DNA from: Erysipelotrichaceae bacterium
GTDB lineage: Bacteria > Bacillota_I > Bacilli_A > Erysipelotrichales > Erysipelotrichaceae
Assembly (NCBI GenBank): GCA_017419165.1
Contig: JAFOLW010000006.1
Span: forward strand, 1 to 44,233
Direction of reading: 5' to 3'
Length of the DNA: 44,233 nucleotides
In this document: positions 15,510-23,267 of the stretch, in pieces
How positions within the stretch are numbered: position 1 is the first letter of the stretch
How the letters are laid out: the number at the start of each line of letters is the position of its first letter
The notes under the pieces: generated by a model
What the model was told of the DNA's origin: nothing
The model's input: the letters and a program-made list of their open reading frames with translations, nothing else
Databases searched by the model: none
Position numbers and translations under genes: made by a program

Positions 15510-16187
15510 ATGACTTTCAAAGAGAGGATCACACATCTTGTATTGAAATATCTCGCTGTACCAAGGACCCCGGTCTATGAAGAAGGGAAGATCCACATCG
15601 GCTGTCTGGGCGATTCGATCACTTTCGGTGCCGGCGTCAACGGAAAGAAGGAAGAGACCTGGGAATACTACCTCAACAAGCTGCTGGGAGTGGATCATCA
15701 GGTGCTCAACTACGGCATCAGCGGCAGGACCTTGCAGAGAGAAGGCGATTATCCTTATACGGCAGACAAGTTCTATGGGATCTCCAAAAAGAACAGGATC
15801 GAGACGTATCTGATCATGTTGGGGACCAACGATGCCAAGCCTTACAATTTCGATGAAAAAAGATACGCGAAGCAACTTCATGACTTCGTTATGGAATACA
15901 AGGAGCTTCCTTCCAGACCGGAAGTCATCCTGATGACGGTGCCGCAGGTCTTCAGAAATGAAGAAGGGATCGTCGCTTTCGATATCGATGAAGGAAACAT
16001 CGAGAAGATCCAAAGGATGATCCGGCAGGAAGCCGCTGTCAGCAAGATCAACTGCATCGATCTCTACAGCCTGACGAAGGATAAGAAGGACTGGTTCGCT
16101 GACGGCGTCCATCCCAATAAAAAAGGGAACGAAGAGATCGCCGGGCACATCTTTCATGAGCTCGGGGTCTTTCATTCCGTGATCTGA
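15510..16187 (+). CDS. SGNH/GDSL-family hydrolase
   Basis: The 225-residue protein has the GDSL-esterase blocks: GCLGDSITFG (S36), a Gly block at LNYGISGRTL, MLGTNDAK with the Asn, and DGVHPNKKG (D198, H201). This supports an active Ser-Asp-His esterase or acetylhydrolase. No signal peptide or membrane anchor is visible, so it should act in the cytosol on an acylated small molecule or sugar (inference). ATG 15510 is chosen because AAAGGAGGG lies six to seven bases upstream. It follows the CDF gene closely and ends at a strong terminator. Confidence 0.9.
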   Translation: MTFKERITHLVLKYLAVPRTPVYEEGKIHIGCLGDSITFGAGVNGKKEETWEYYLNKLLGVDHQVLNYGISGRTLQREGDYPYTADKFYGISKKNRIETYLIMLGTNDAKPYNFDEKRYAKQLHDFVMEYKELPSRPEVILMTVPQVFRNEEGIVAFDIDEGNIEKIQRMIRQEAAVSKINCIDLYSLTKDKKDWFADGVHPNKKGNEEIAGHIFHELGVFHSVI

Positions 16188-16191
16188 AAAG

Positions 16192-16217
16192 AAAAGGAGT
16201 TCGCAGGAACTCCTTTT
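16192..16217 (+). terminator. Bidirectional terminator between convergent genes
   Basis: AAAAGGAGTTC and GAACTCCTTTT (loop GCAG) form an 11-bp stem with T runs in both directions. It serves the SGNH gene on the plus strand and the small SH3 gene on the minus strand. Confidence 0.9.
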
Positions 16218-16225
16218 TTGAATGT

Positions 16226-16501
16226 TTATTTCAGTGTGAACTCTACCCAGGTACCGTCGTTGGCGATCCACTTGTCGGAGTCGATCCTGTACCAGATGTA
16301 GCCTTCGTTCTGAACGATCTCGTAGACGTCGTAAGTTGCAGGAGCGTTGGTCTGACCCATATACTTGGACTGTTTGGAATAAGAGTTACGGATGTTCAGG
16401 TTGGTCGTGACGACTTTTGCGCGTCCGATCACATACAGGTTGGCACGGCCGCCGGCAACTTCGTCAAGTAAATCGTCATTCAGTAAGTTCTTTTCTGACA
16501 T
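16226..16501 (-). CDS. Small secreted-type protein: double-glycine leader plus bacterial SH3 domain
   Basis: The 91-residue protein starts with a leader, LLNDDLLDEVAGG (6-18), fitting the double-glycine leader rule: hydrophobic residues at -12 (L7), -7 (L12) and -4 (V15) and Gly-Gly at -2/-1. Such leaders are cut by C39-peptidase ABC exporters. The rest (about 26-91) looks like a bacterial SH3b domain: VVTTNLNIRNSYSKQS, then alternating strands ending in WYRIDSDKWI and WVEF. SH3b domains commonly bind peptidoglycan. So it is probably an exported wall-binding peptide rather than a classical bacteriocin (inference). GGAG lies about eight bases before the ATG. No C39 exporter or immunity gene is present in the window. 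Confidence 0.8.
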   Translation of the reverse strand: MSEKNLLNDDLLDEVAGGRANLYVIGRAKVVTTNLNIRNSYSKQSKYMGQTNAPATYDVYEIVQNEGYIWYRIDSDKWIANDGTWVEFTLK

Positions 16502-16547
16502 GTTTTGTTCTCCTTAATATCTCAGGCTTAACGCCATGATCGAATTC

Positions 16548-16556
16548 ATTATATCA
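16548..16556 (-). promoter_or_regulatory. Extended -10 promoter of the double-glycine SH3 gene
   Basis: On the minus strand the site reads TGA-TATAAT, a perfect extended -10, 46 bases before the start codon. A weaker plus-strand match (TTAACG, 16 bases, TATATC at 16550) overlaps it and could serve the divergent MATE gene. Confidence 0.55.
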
Positions 16557-16601
16557 TTGAAGGAGAAGATACGTAAAAAATCATTCGGAGCTGAAAAATA
16601 T

Positions 16602-18374
16602 ATGAAGACAAAAAATGATGATCTGCAGATATTGAGAAAGCTTATGTTCCGGCTGCTGCCGATCCAGGTCCTTCTGGCGGCTTCGGGAGCGGTCAACGGC
16701 ATCGTATCGAGTTATTTTGCGTCCAATCACGTCGGTCTCAAGGCCATGGGCGCCGTCGGTCTCTACGGTCCGGTGTCGATGTTCCTCGGGGCGGTCGCAG
16801 CTCTGATCGCCGGAGGCTGCGCGATCCTTTGCGGACGCTATTTGGGAGCCAATGATTCCAAACGCCTGCAGGAGGTCTTTTCGCTGGACCTGGTCCTGTC
16901 TCTGGGGATCTCCGCCTTATTCACTGCGGTCCTGGTGATCCTGCCGCTCTTTCATCTGACGGGCATCTTTACCGCCGACGGCGAACTGCGTCCGCTCTTC
17001 GACCGCTATCTGCTGGGGCAGGCGATCGGCATCGTGCCGTTCTTTCTGTCCAACCAGTTCCCGACGTTCCTGACGATGGAGAACAAGGGAAAGATGACGA
17101 TCATCGCATCAGTCATCTACATCATCGTCAATCTTGCGCTCAACTTTCTCTTTGTCGGCCGTCTGCATATGGAAGAATTCGGCCTGGCTCTGGCCTCTTC
17201 GGTGGGCATGTGGATCTTCATGGCGGTGGAAGCTTTTCACTTCTTCACGAAAAAGGCTTCCCTGAAGATCCGTTTTACCGGCATCCCCTGGAAGGAGTGC
17301 TTCCATGTCCTGAAGATCGGCTTTCCGGGTGCGGCTTCCTATATCTATCAGACCCTGCGCGGCCTGATCGTCAACCGTCTCTTAGAGACCTATGCCGGTG
17401 CGGCCGGTCTGTCGGCTTTTGCGATCGCCAACAACATCATGTCCATCTTCTGGGCATTGCCGACAGGCATGAACAACGTCTCCAGGCTGATGTTTTCGGT
17501 CGCGGCCGGGGAAGAAGACCGGCAGAGCCTGACGGACGTCATGCGGGTGATGTTCCGCTATTTCATTCCTTTGATGTGTGCCGTCATACTCTGCATCGTC
17601 ACGGCAGCGCCGCTGCTGACTTCCTTCTTTGTCAGGGATGTGACCTCCGCCGTCTATCCGATGACCTTGTCCGGGCTCAGGATCTTACCGCTGTGCATGC
17701 CGTTTTCGATCGTGCTGATGCATTTCAACAGTTACGGACAGGTCAGTGAGAGACCGGTCTTCGTCAATATCGCTTCCCTGCTGGACGGGGTCGTCTTCGT
17801 CGCGGGATTCTCCGCCCTGCTGGTACCGTTTCTGAAGAACGACGGCGTCTATATCGCCAATGTGCTCAACGGCGTGGGGACGACGCTCTACATCCTGCTT
17901 TATGCCTGGGCTGCCAAGCGCCGCTTCCCGAAAGATCTCGAGGAGCTGATGGTCATACCGAAGGGCTTCGGCGTCGAGAAGGACGAACGGATCGATATCT
18001 CGGTCAAGTCGCTGCAAGAGGTCGTCGAAGTCTCCCGCCGGGTACAGAGCTTCTGCCTTGAGAAGGGGATCGACAGGAAGCGCGCCTATCTGGCCGGACT
18101 GTCGATGGAGGAGATGGCCGGCAACATCGTGGAACACGGTTTCACCAAGGACGACAAGGATCACAGCATCGACATCCGCGTCGTACACAAGAATGACAAG
18201 ATCATCCTGAGGATCAAGGACGACTGCATCCCCTTCGATCCGAAGGAGCGCAACCGGATCGGGGCAGACGACGATCCGGCCAAAAACATCGGCATCCGCA
18301 TGGTCTACAAGATCGCCAGACAGATCAATTATCAGAACATGTTAAGGCTCAATGTACTGACGGTAACGATATGA
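16602..18374 (+). CDS. MATE-family transporter fused to an RsbW/GHKL-type ATPase domain
   Basis: Residues 1-440 form a 12-segment MATE (MatE) transporter of the Na+/H+-coupled exporter superfamily, with paired halves beginning MFRLLPIQVLLAASGAVNGI and IPWKECFHVLKIGFPGAASY. Residues about 455-590 form an anti-sigma-kinase-like ATPase: N box SMEEMAGNIVEHG (N508), IKDDCIPFDP and NIGIRMVYK. The G1 position that is glycine in relatives is cysteine (C542). The start at ATG 16602 has GGAG 11 bases upstream; an upstream ATG at 16536 has no ribosome site. It overlaps the following lipoprotein gene by four bases. The ATPase may regulate the transporter or bind STAS proteins such as those at 6971 and 9728 (inference). 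Confidence 0.9.
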   Translation: MKTKNDDLQILRKLMFRLLPIQVLLAASGAVNGIVSSYFASNHVGLKAMGAVGLYGPVSMFLGAVAALIAGGCAILCGRYLGANDSKRLQEVFSLDLVLSLGISALFTAVLVILPLFHLTGIFTADGELRPLFDRYLLGQAIGIVPFFLSNQFPTFLTMENKGKMTIIASVIYIIVNLALNFLFVGRLHMEEFGLALASSVGMWIFMAVEAFHFFTKKASLKIRFTGIPWKECFHVLKIGFPGAASYIYQTLRGLIVNRLLETYAGAAGLSAFAIANNIMSIFWALPTGMNNVSRLMFSVAAGEEDRQSLTDVMRVMFRYFIPLMCAVILCIVTAAPLLTSFFVRDVTSAVYPMTLSGLRILPLCMPFSIVLMHFNSYGQVSERPVFVNIASLLDGVVFVAGFSALLVPFLKNDGVYIANVLNGVGTTLYILLYAWAAKRRFPKDLEELMVIPKGFGVEKDERIDISVKSLQEVVEVSRRVQSFCLEKGIDRKRAYLAGLSMEEMAGNIVEHGFTKDDKDHSIDIRVVHKNDKIILRIKDDCIPFDPKERNRIGADDDPAKNIGIRMVYKIARQINYQNMLRLNVLTVTI

Positions 18375-19564
18375 AGATGAAAAGATATGTAGATTTTATG
18401 CTGAAAGCGTTCCTGATCTGCGGGATCTTGTTTTCACTGACTTCGTGTCTGAACAAACGGGCTTCTGTAGAGCGGCAGGCGCTTTCCTATTACAAGAAGA
18501 AATACAAGCTGAAAAACGTCGAGATCGTCGACTCGTTCAAGGCGGGGAACTCCGGTCTTTTCGGTTACGCCGGGGTCAAGGATCTCGCCTTCGAGGTGTC
18601 GGACGGCACTTTCATCTACTATGAGGATTCGGATAATAAATTCTACGATGACCGCCAGGCGAAGCAGATCGCCGAGGATTTTGCCTCAGAGCTGCTTCCT
18701 TTCCTTCTGGAAGATCTGCACGGGAATTACCGGTTTTCGGACTATCGGATCAATGCGACGGACCTGGATTCCTTTGACAAGTGCGTCTTTCATGAACTTT
18801 ACGACGGGGACATCAAAGGATTCTTTGAAAAGGAACAGCCTGCACTCAACGATTTCGATCTGACCTGGGAGGAAGAGGATCTCGCAAGACAGAAGGACGA
18901 GGTCTTCGGCTTGTATGAGAAGCTTGACGGCTATCTTGACGGCTACATCGATATCCGGATCGTGAAAAAAGGTTCCAAGTATCTGGAAGAAGAAAACCGG
19001 AACGCCTACATCGACAGGGATGACGAAGATCTTCCGGCGCGTGCGTCATTACTGTTCGGCAACAAGGTCTACTGGTATGAGCCCAACTACATCGAAGTCG
19101 CCGAGGGCGTCTTCGTCTCGAGCAGTGAAGCCGATTTCAAGCTGGAAGAAGGGGATCTGATCCTGGAGGAAGTCACAGGTGAACAGAGCCTGCAGGAGCT
19201 CCTGGATGCGGCTTATCACGCCTTGCCGGTAGATGCCGAAGAAAACAAGGACGGCAGCTACCATGTCCATGATCAGCGTCATGAGTCGAGAGTCGTCCTG
19301 GATGAGGAAGATCTTCCCTATTACCGTTTCGTCTTTTCGCAGAGGGTCTTGCAGAAAATGGACGGCAAGGATCTTTCCGTCGGCATCCGGATCGAGGAAG
19401 GAAGCAGAGCATTTTCTATGTCTTACCGTCCCGGCGATCCGCGTTTTGCCTACAATCTCTACAGGATCTGCGATCCTGACGGAAACATACGTCATACATC
19501 CCTGGAACAGGGCGATCTGTATTGTTTCGGGTCGTTCCACTGGGAAAAGTACGGCGGAGAATGA
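18371..19564 (+). CDS. Lipoprotein of unknown function
   Basis: The 397-residue protein starts with a type II signal peptide: MKMKRYVDFMLKAFLICGIL followed by the lipobox LTSC, giving a lipidated Cys near residue 26. The mature part is acidic and has no domain I recognise; it contains repeated Asp/Glu-rich turns and aromatic-rich strands (FIYYEDSDNKFY, YYRFVF), suggesting an extracellular beta-rich fold. The start overlaps the MATE-ATPase stop by four bases (ATGA), so the two are co-translated. It could be the outer-face partner of that transporter (inference). Confidence 0.85.
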   Translation: MKMKRYVDFMLKAFLICGILFSLTSCLNKRASVERQALSYYKKKYKLKNVEIVDSFKAGNSGLFGYAGVKDLAFEVSDGTFIYYEDSDNKFYDDRQAKQIAEDFASELLPFLLEDLHGNYRFSDYRINATDLDSFDKCVFHELYDGDIKGFFEKEQPALNDFDLTWEEEDLARQKDEVFGLYEKLDGYLDGYIDIRIVKKGSKYLEEENRNAYIDRDDEDLPARASLLFGNKVYWYEPNYIEVAEGVFVSSSEADFKLEEGDLILEEVTGEQSLQELLDAAYHALPVDAEENKDGSYHVHDQRHESRVVLDEEDLPYYRFVFSQRVLQKMDGKDLSVGIRIEEGSRAFSMSYRPGDPRFAYNLYRICDPDGNIRHTSLEQGDLYCFGSFHWEKYGGE

Positions 19565-19600
19565 GTTTCACTTGTCATGAAGGATGACGGATTTACAGGA

Positions 19601-19606
19601 TATAAT
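19601..19606 (+). promoter_or_regulatory. -10 box of the pgi promoter
   Basis: A perfect TATAAT lies 44 bases before the ATG. TTGTCA at 19572 is 23 bases upstream, too far for a normal -35. Confidence 0.5.
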
Positions 19607-19650
19607 ATAAGTGGTTACAGGAATTCGGAAGATAGAAAAGGGAGAAAAAT

Positions 19651-21231
19651 ATGAACAACTGGATCAATCTGGACAAACGTGATGCATTCAAGCAGTTATG
19701 CGAAACGCCGAAGGTGGAGCTCAAGGAAGTCATGACGGGCGAAAACGGCGCAAAGAGAGTCAATGAATATTCCGTTGAAATGGCGGAAGGCATGGTATAC
19801 AACTTTGCGGCGAAGGCCGTCGATGATAAGACTCTGGAAGTTTTGCAGAAACTGGCAGACGAGGCCGGGCTCATAGACAAGTATGAAGAATTATACGACG
19901 GTGCGGTGATCAACACCGGTGAAAAGAGACTGGTCTTACATCAGCTGTGCCGCGGACAGTTAGGCAAGGATGTCTTCGCGGACGGCGTCAACAAGAGAGA
20001 TTTTTACCTTGAGCAGCAAAGAAAGATCAAAGTCTTTGCCGACAAGGTCCATAACGGTGAGATCGTCAATGAAAAAGGCGAAAAGTTCACCAATGTCGTT
20101 CAGATCGGCATCGGCGGTTCGGACCTGGGCCCGAGGGCCATGTATATCGCTTTGGAGAACTGGGCAAGAAAGACCGGCAATCTGTCTCTGGAAGCCAAGT
20201 TCATCTCCAACGTCGACCCGGATGATGCTTCGGCAGTCCTGAACAGCGTCGATGTCGCAAAGACCCTCTTTGTTCTGGTGTCCAAGTCCGGTACGACTCT
20301 GGAGACACTGACCAACGAGACCTTCGTCAAGGAGAGCCTGATCAAGGCCGGTCTCGATCCGGCGAAACACATGGTCGCCGTGACCAGTGAGACATCTCCT
20401 CTGGCAAAGAACGAAGGTTATCTGGATGCCTTCTTCATGGATGATTATATCGGCGGACGTTATTCTTCGTCTTCCGCCGTCGGCGGCTGCGTCTTATCGC
20501 TGGCCTTCACTCCGGAAGTCTTCGACGATTTCCTGAAGGGTGCACACGCATCCGATGTCCTGGCCAAGGAAAAGGACATCATGAAGAATGCGGCGATGCT
20601 GGATGCGCTGATCGGTCTTTACGAGAGGAACGTCTTAGGCTATGAAGCCACGGCAGTCCTTCCGTATTCGCAGGCGCTCAGCCGCTTCCCGGCGCACCTG
20701 CAGCAGCTGGATATGGAGTCCAACGGCAAGTCGGTCAACCGCTATGGCGAACAGATGAATTATGTCACCGGACCGATCCTCTTCGGCGAACCGGGCACCA
20801 ACGGCCAGCATTCCTTCTATCAGCTCCTGCATCAGGGCAAGAACATCGTTCCGATGCAGTTCGTCGGCTTCAGAAGATCGCAGCTGGGCAATGATCTCAT
20901 GATCAAGGGATCGACTTCGCAAGCCAAGCTCAATGCCAACGTCTCCGCCCAGATCGTCGGCTATGCCTGCGGCAAGAAAGACGAGGATCCGAACAAAGTC
21001 TTCGACGGCAACCGCCCATGTTCGATCATCATCGGCGATGAGCTCACACCGTCGTGCTTAGGCGCACTTCTGGCCCATTTCGAAAACAAGGTCATGTTCC
21101 AGGGCTTCCTGTGGAACGTCAACAGCTTCGACCAGGAAGGCGTGCAGCTGGGCAAGGTCCTGGCCAACCGCGTCCTCGCCCACGAGACGGACGGCGCTCT
21201 GAAGGCGTTCTCCGATCTCTTCGGGATCTGA
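19651..21231 (+). CDS. pgi: Glucose-6-phosphate isomerase
   Basis: The 526-residue cytosolic enzyme interconverts glucose 6-phosphate and fructose 6-phosphate. Family signatures are clear: IGIGGSDLGPRAMYIAL (sugar-phosphate site), VSKSGTTLETLTNE (SIS phosphate loop), LPYSQALSRFPAHLQQLDME and GEPGTNGQHSFYQLLHQG with the catalytic region. The length lies nearer the long proteobacterial/eukaryotic type (about 550) than the short Gram-positive type (about 450). GGGAG lies before the ATG. The gene stands alone between a TATAAT box and a terminator. Confidence 0.96.
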   Translation: MNNWINLDKRDAFKQLCETPKVELKEVMTGENGAKRVNEYSVEMAEGMVYNFAAKAVDDKTLEVLQKLADEAGLIDKYEELYDGAVINTGEKRLVLHQLCRGQLGKDVFADGVNKRDFYLEQQRKIKVFADKVHNGEIVNEKGEKFTNVVQIGIGGSDLGPRAMYIALENWARKTGNLSLEAKFISNVDPDDASAVLNSVDVAKTLFVLVSKSGTTLETLTNETFVKESLIKAGLDPAKHMVAVTSETSPLAKNEGYLDAFFMDDYIGGRYSSSSAVGGCVLSLAFTPEVFDDFLKGAHASDVLAKEKDIMKNAAMLDALIGLYERNVLGYEATAVLPYSQALSRFPAHLQQLDMESNGKSVNRYGEQMNYVTGPILFGEPGTNGQHSFYQLLHQGKNIVPMQFVGFRRSQLGNDLMIKGSTSQAKLNANVSAQIVGYACGKKDEDPNKVFDGNRPCSIIIGDELTPSCLGALLAHFENKVMFQGFLWNVNSFDQEGVQLGKVLANRVLAHETDGALKAFSDLFGI

Positions 21232-21259
21232 TCGGATCGAAAGAAAAAGCATTATGAAT

Positions 21260-21290
21260 AAGGCTTCCTTGACGGGAAGCCTTCCTTTTC
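21260..21290 (+). terminator. Terminator after pgi
   Basis: AAGGCTTCC and GGGAAGCCTT pair around TTGAC, followed by TTCCTTTTC. Confidence 0.75.
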
Positions 21291-21333
21291 GTCCCGAAAG
21301 GGCAAAGATGAGAAAAGAAAGGTCATCAGGCAT

Positions 21334-22539
21334 ATGAATAAGAAACGGATAATAACGATCGTTCTCGCAGCGGTGCTGATCGCTGCTTTGTGGGGCGTCT
21401 GGGCAAACAGGAAAACGGAAGTCCCGGCGATACAGGAGACGGTCAGCGAAGAAGTTCGGGAAGAAGAGACAGGGGAAGAAAGCGTCCTCACGTCCGTTGC
21501 GAAGATCAAGAAATCGGGCAATGTCGTCCTGCAGATCAAGGCGAGCGAGCTTCTGGAAAAAGGCATCGAGTTCGGCGACATCATCGATGTGGCGATCGGC
21601 GATAAGCAGTTCAGCTGTCCGGTCTGCTACAGCTATACCAACGTGGCCGTCGGCGAGAACGTCTGCGTTCTGGATACGGCGGAGGAAGACGATGTCACGC
21701 TGGCTTCCAACGGTCTGGATTTTGCCTCGACTTCACAGATCGCCGTAAAGAAAAAGACCGACGAAGATCCCGGCTATCTTTGGGAAGCACTGACCGATCT
21801 GGATACTGTCAGGATCACCGTGGCTGAAAAGAAGGGCTATGAGAACGTTCTGAAGTTCATGGTCTTTGATCGCAGCAACGAGCGAAGCGACTATCCCGGT
21901 CTCAGCGATGAAGCCTATGCCAACTTCCGCTCCATCGGTCTCGGCGATCTCAGGGAAGGCGTCCTCTACCGTTCCTCTTCCCCGATCAACCCTTCGCTCA
22001 AGCGCAATACGCAGGCCGATGAAGCGGCAAGGGCGGCCGGTGTTAGGGTCATGATCGACCTGCAGGACAAGAAGGAAGAAGCGGAGGTCTACGAAGGCTT
22101 TGCGGACAGCTACTATGCCTCGGTGACCGACGTCTTTTTACCGATGACCTATGATTTCTTCTCGCAGGATTCAAAACAGATCGTAAAAAAGGCGGCGGAG
22201 GCGATATTAGACAACGAGGGTCCTTATCTCATCCATTGCAAGGAGGGAAAGGACCGCACCGGTTTCCTGTGCGCAGTCCTGGAATCGCTGATGAATGCAT
22301 CCTATAAAGAGATCTGTGATGACTACATGGAGACGTATTTCAACTTCTTCGATGCGTCGCTGATGAAGGAAGGCTATGACATCATCGTCTACAACAATAT
22401 CCGCATGGTCTTATGCAAGGCGTTTGCGACCGAAACACCGGAAACGGCTGACTTACACGAATGTGCGGTGAATTATCTCAGTGACTGCGGATTGAGCGAG
22501 GCGCAGATCGATGCGCTGATCGACAAGCTGCACAAATAA
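21334..22539 (+). CDS. Membrane-anchored dual-specificity/tyrosine phosphatase-like protein
   Basis: The 401-residue protein begins with MNKKRIITIVLAAVLIAALW, an N-terminal anchor or signal peptide, so the rest should be outside the cell. Residues about 60-150 form a beta-rich domain (VVLQIKASELLEKGIEFGD) I cannot assign firmly; it recalls domains found before other Firmicutes secreted phosphatases. Residues about 195-345 are a tyrosine-phosphatase fold with the P-loop HCKEGKDRTG (C302, R308) and a preceding VRVMIDLQD strand. The lysines and aspartate inside the loop resemble phosphatases acting on phosphoinositides or inositol phosphates, so a phytate-like or lipid substrate is possible. It is preceded by the pgi terminator and stands alone. 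Confidence 0.87.
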   Translation: MNKKRIITIVLAAVLIAALWGVWANRKTEVPAIQETVSEEVREEETGEESVLTSVAKIKKSGNVVLQIKASELLEKGIEFGDIIDVAIGDKQFSCPVCYSYTNVAVGENVCVLDTAEEDDVTLASNGLDFASTSQIAVKKKTDEDPGYLWEALTDLDTVRITVAEKKGYENVLKFMVFDRSNERSDYPGLSDEAYANFRSIGLGDLREGVLYRSSSPINPSLKRNTQADEAARAAGVRVMIDLQDKKEEAEVYEGFADSYYASVTDVFLPMTYDFFSQDSKQIVKKAAEAILDNEGPYLIHCKEGKDRTGFLCAVLESLMNASYKEICDDYMETYFNFFDASLMKEGYDIIVYNNIRMVLCKAFATETPETADLHECAVNYLSDCGLSEAQIDALIDKLHK

Positions 22540-22567
22540 TAGAAAAGAACAGACGTACGGAATACAG

Positions 22568-22573
22568 TATAAT
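22568..22573 (+). promoter_or_regulatory. -10 box before the phosphoribosyltransferase gene
   Basis: A TATAAT lies 28 bases before the ATG, following the phosphatase stop. No clear -35 is visible. Confidence 0.45.
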
Positions 22574-22600
22574 GATGGTATCGGAAACGGAGGAGAAGAA

Positions 22601-23197
22601 ATGAAGGTCAATCAGACACAAACTCAAAGGATCGAAAAAGACGGTCAGGAATTCTTGCGTGTCACCATGTCGGACAAGGACTATGATCTGCCGTTCAAGG
22701 TCCTGTCGGGAAAGAAAGTCGCATTCTTAGACATCTCGGGACAGGTCTCGCTCAATGAAGCGGCGGCCGATGAGATCGTCGCCTTATTGGACGATGCGGG
22801 GGTGGAATTCGATACGATCCTGAATCCGGTCGCCAAGTCCAATGCCCTGGCGCATGCGATCGCTTTGCGCTGGAACAAGCTGAAGGGCACGAAGATCGAC
22901 AAGACGGTCGTTGCCAGAAAGTCGGACGGAAACAAGATCCAGGCGGTCTACCGTTCCGTGACGACACCGCGGGATCAGATCATGTCGCTGACCGATGACG
23001 ATGCGGAGTATCTGAAAGGCAAAAAGATCCTGGTGGTCGATGATGTCTACGGCGGAGGCGGTACGACCAAAGGCCTGATGGAACTGGCGGACAAAGCCGG
23101 CGCCATCGTTGCCGCACATGCGGTCATCGCCGTGGAAGCGGGCGTCGAACTGCCGAAGGGGATCTTCTACCTCTTTACTCTTCCGCTGGCTGAGTAG
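22601..23197 (+). CDS. Type I phosphoribosyltransferase (purine-type, substrate unclear)
   Basis: The 198-residue protein has the PRPP-binding loop ILVVDDVYGGGGTT (143-156) typical of type I phosphoribosyltransferases. The VAKSNALAHAIALRW segment and the final hydrophobic strand resemble adenine/xanthine phosphoribosyltransferases. Such enzymes join a base and PRPP to a nucleotide for salvage. The standard APRT pattern is not exact (four glycines after the acidic pair), so the base is uncertain. It is monocistronic: a TATAAT box in front and a strong terminator behind. It converges on the purine pair on the opposite strand. Confidence 0.85.
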   Translation: MKVNQTQTQRIEKDGQEFLRVTMSDKDYDLPFKVLSGKKVAFLDISGQVSLNEAAADEIVALLDDAGVEFDTILNPVAKSNALAHAIALRWNKLKGTKIDKTVVARKSDGNKIQAVYRSVTTPRDQIMSLTDDDAEYLKGKKILVVDDVYGGGGTTKGLMELADKAGAIVAAHAVIAVEAGVELPKGIFYLFTLPLAE

Positions 23198-23213
23198 AAA
23201 CAAGTATAATGAA

Positions 23214-23262
23214 AACGGTCGGATGAAGGACAAGCAGTTGTCAGGCATCCGGCCGTTTTTTT
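23214..23262 (+). terminator. Bidirectional terminator between the phosphoribosyltransferase and the AICAR formyltransferase genes
   Basis: AACGGTCGGATG and CATCCGGCCGTT form a 12-bp stem with one G-U pair, followed by T7 on the plus strand and TTTT on the minus strand. Confidence 0.88.
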
Positions 23263-23267
23263 GTTGT

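Noticed and set aside
16226..16501. Classical class II bacteriocin with immunity gene
   Set aside because: The cargo is a folded SH3b-like domain of about 65 residues, and no immunity or exporter gene is adjacent.
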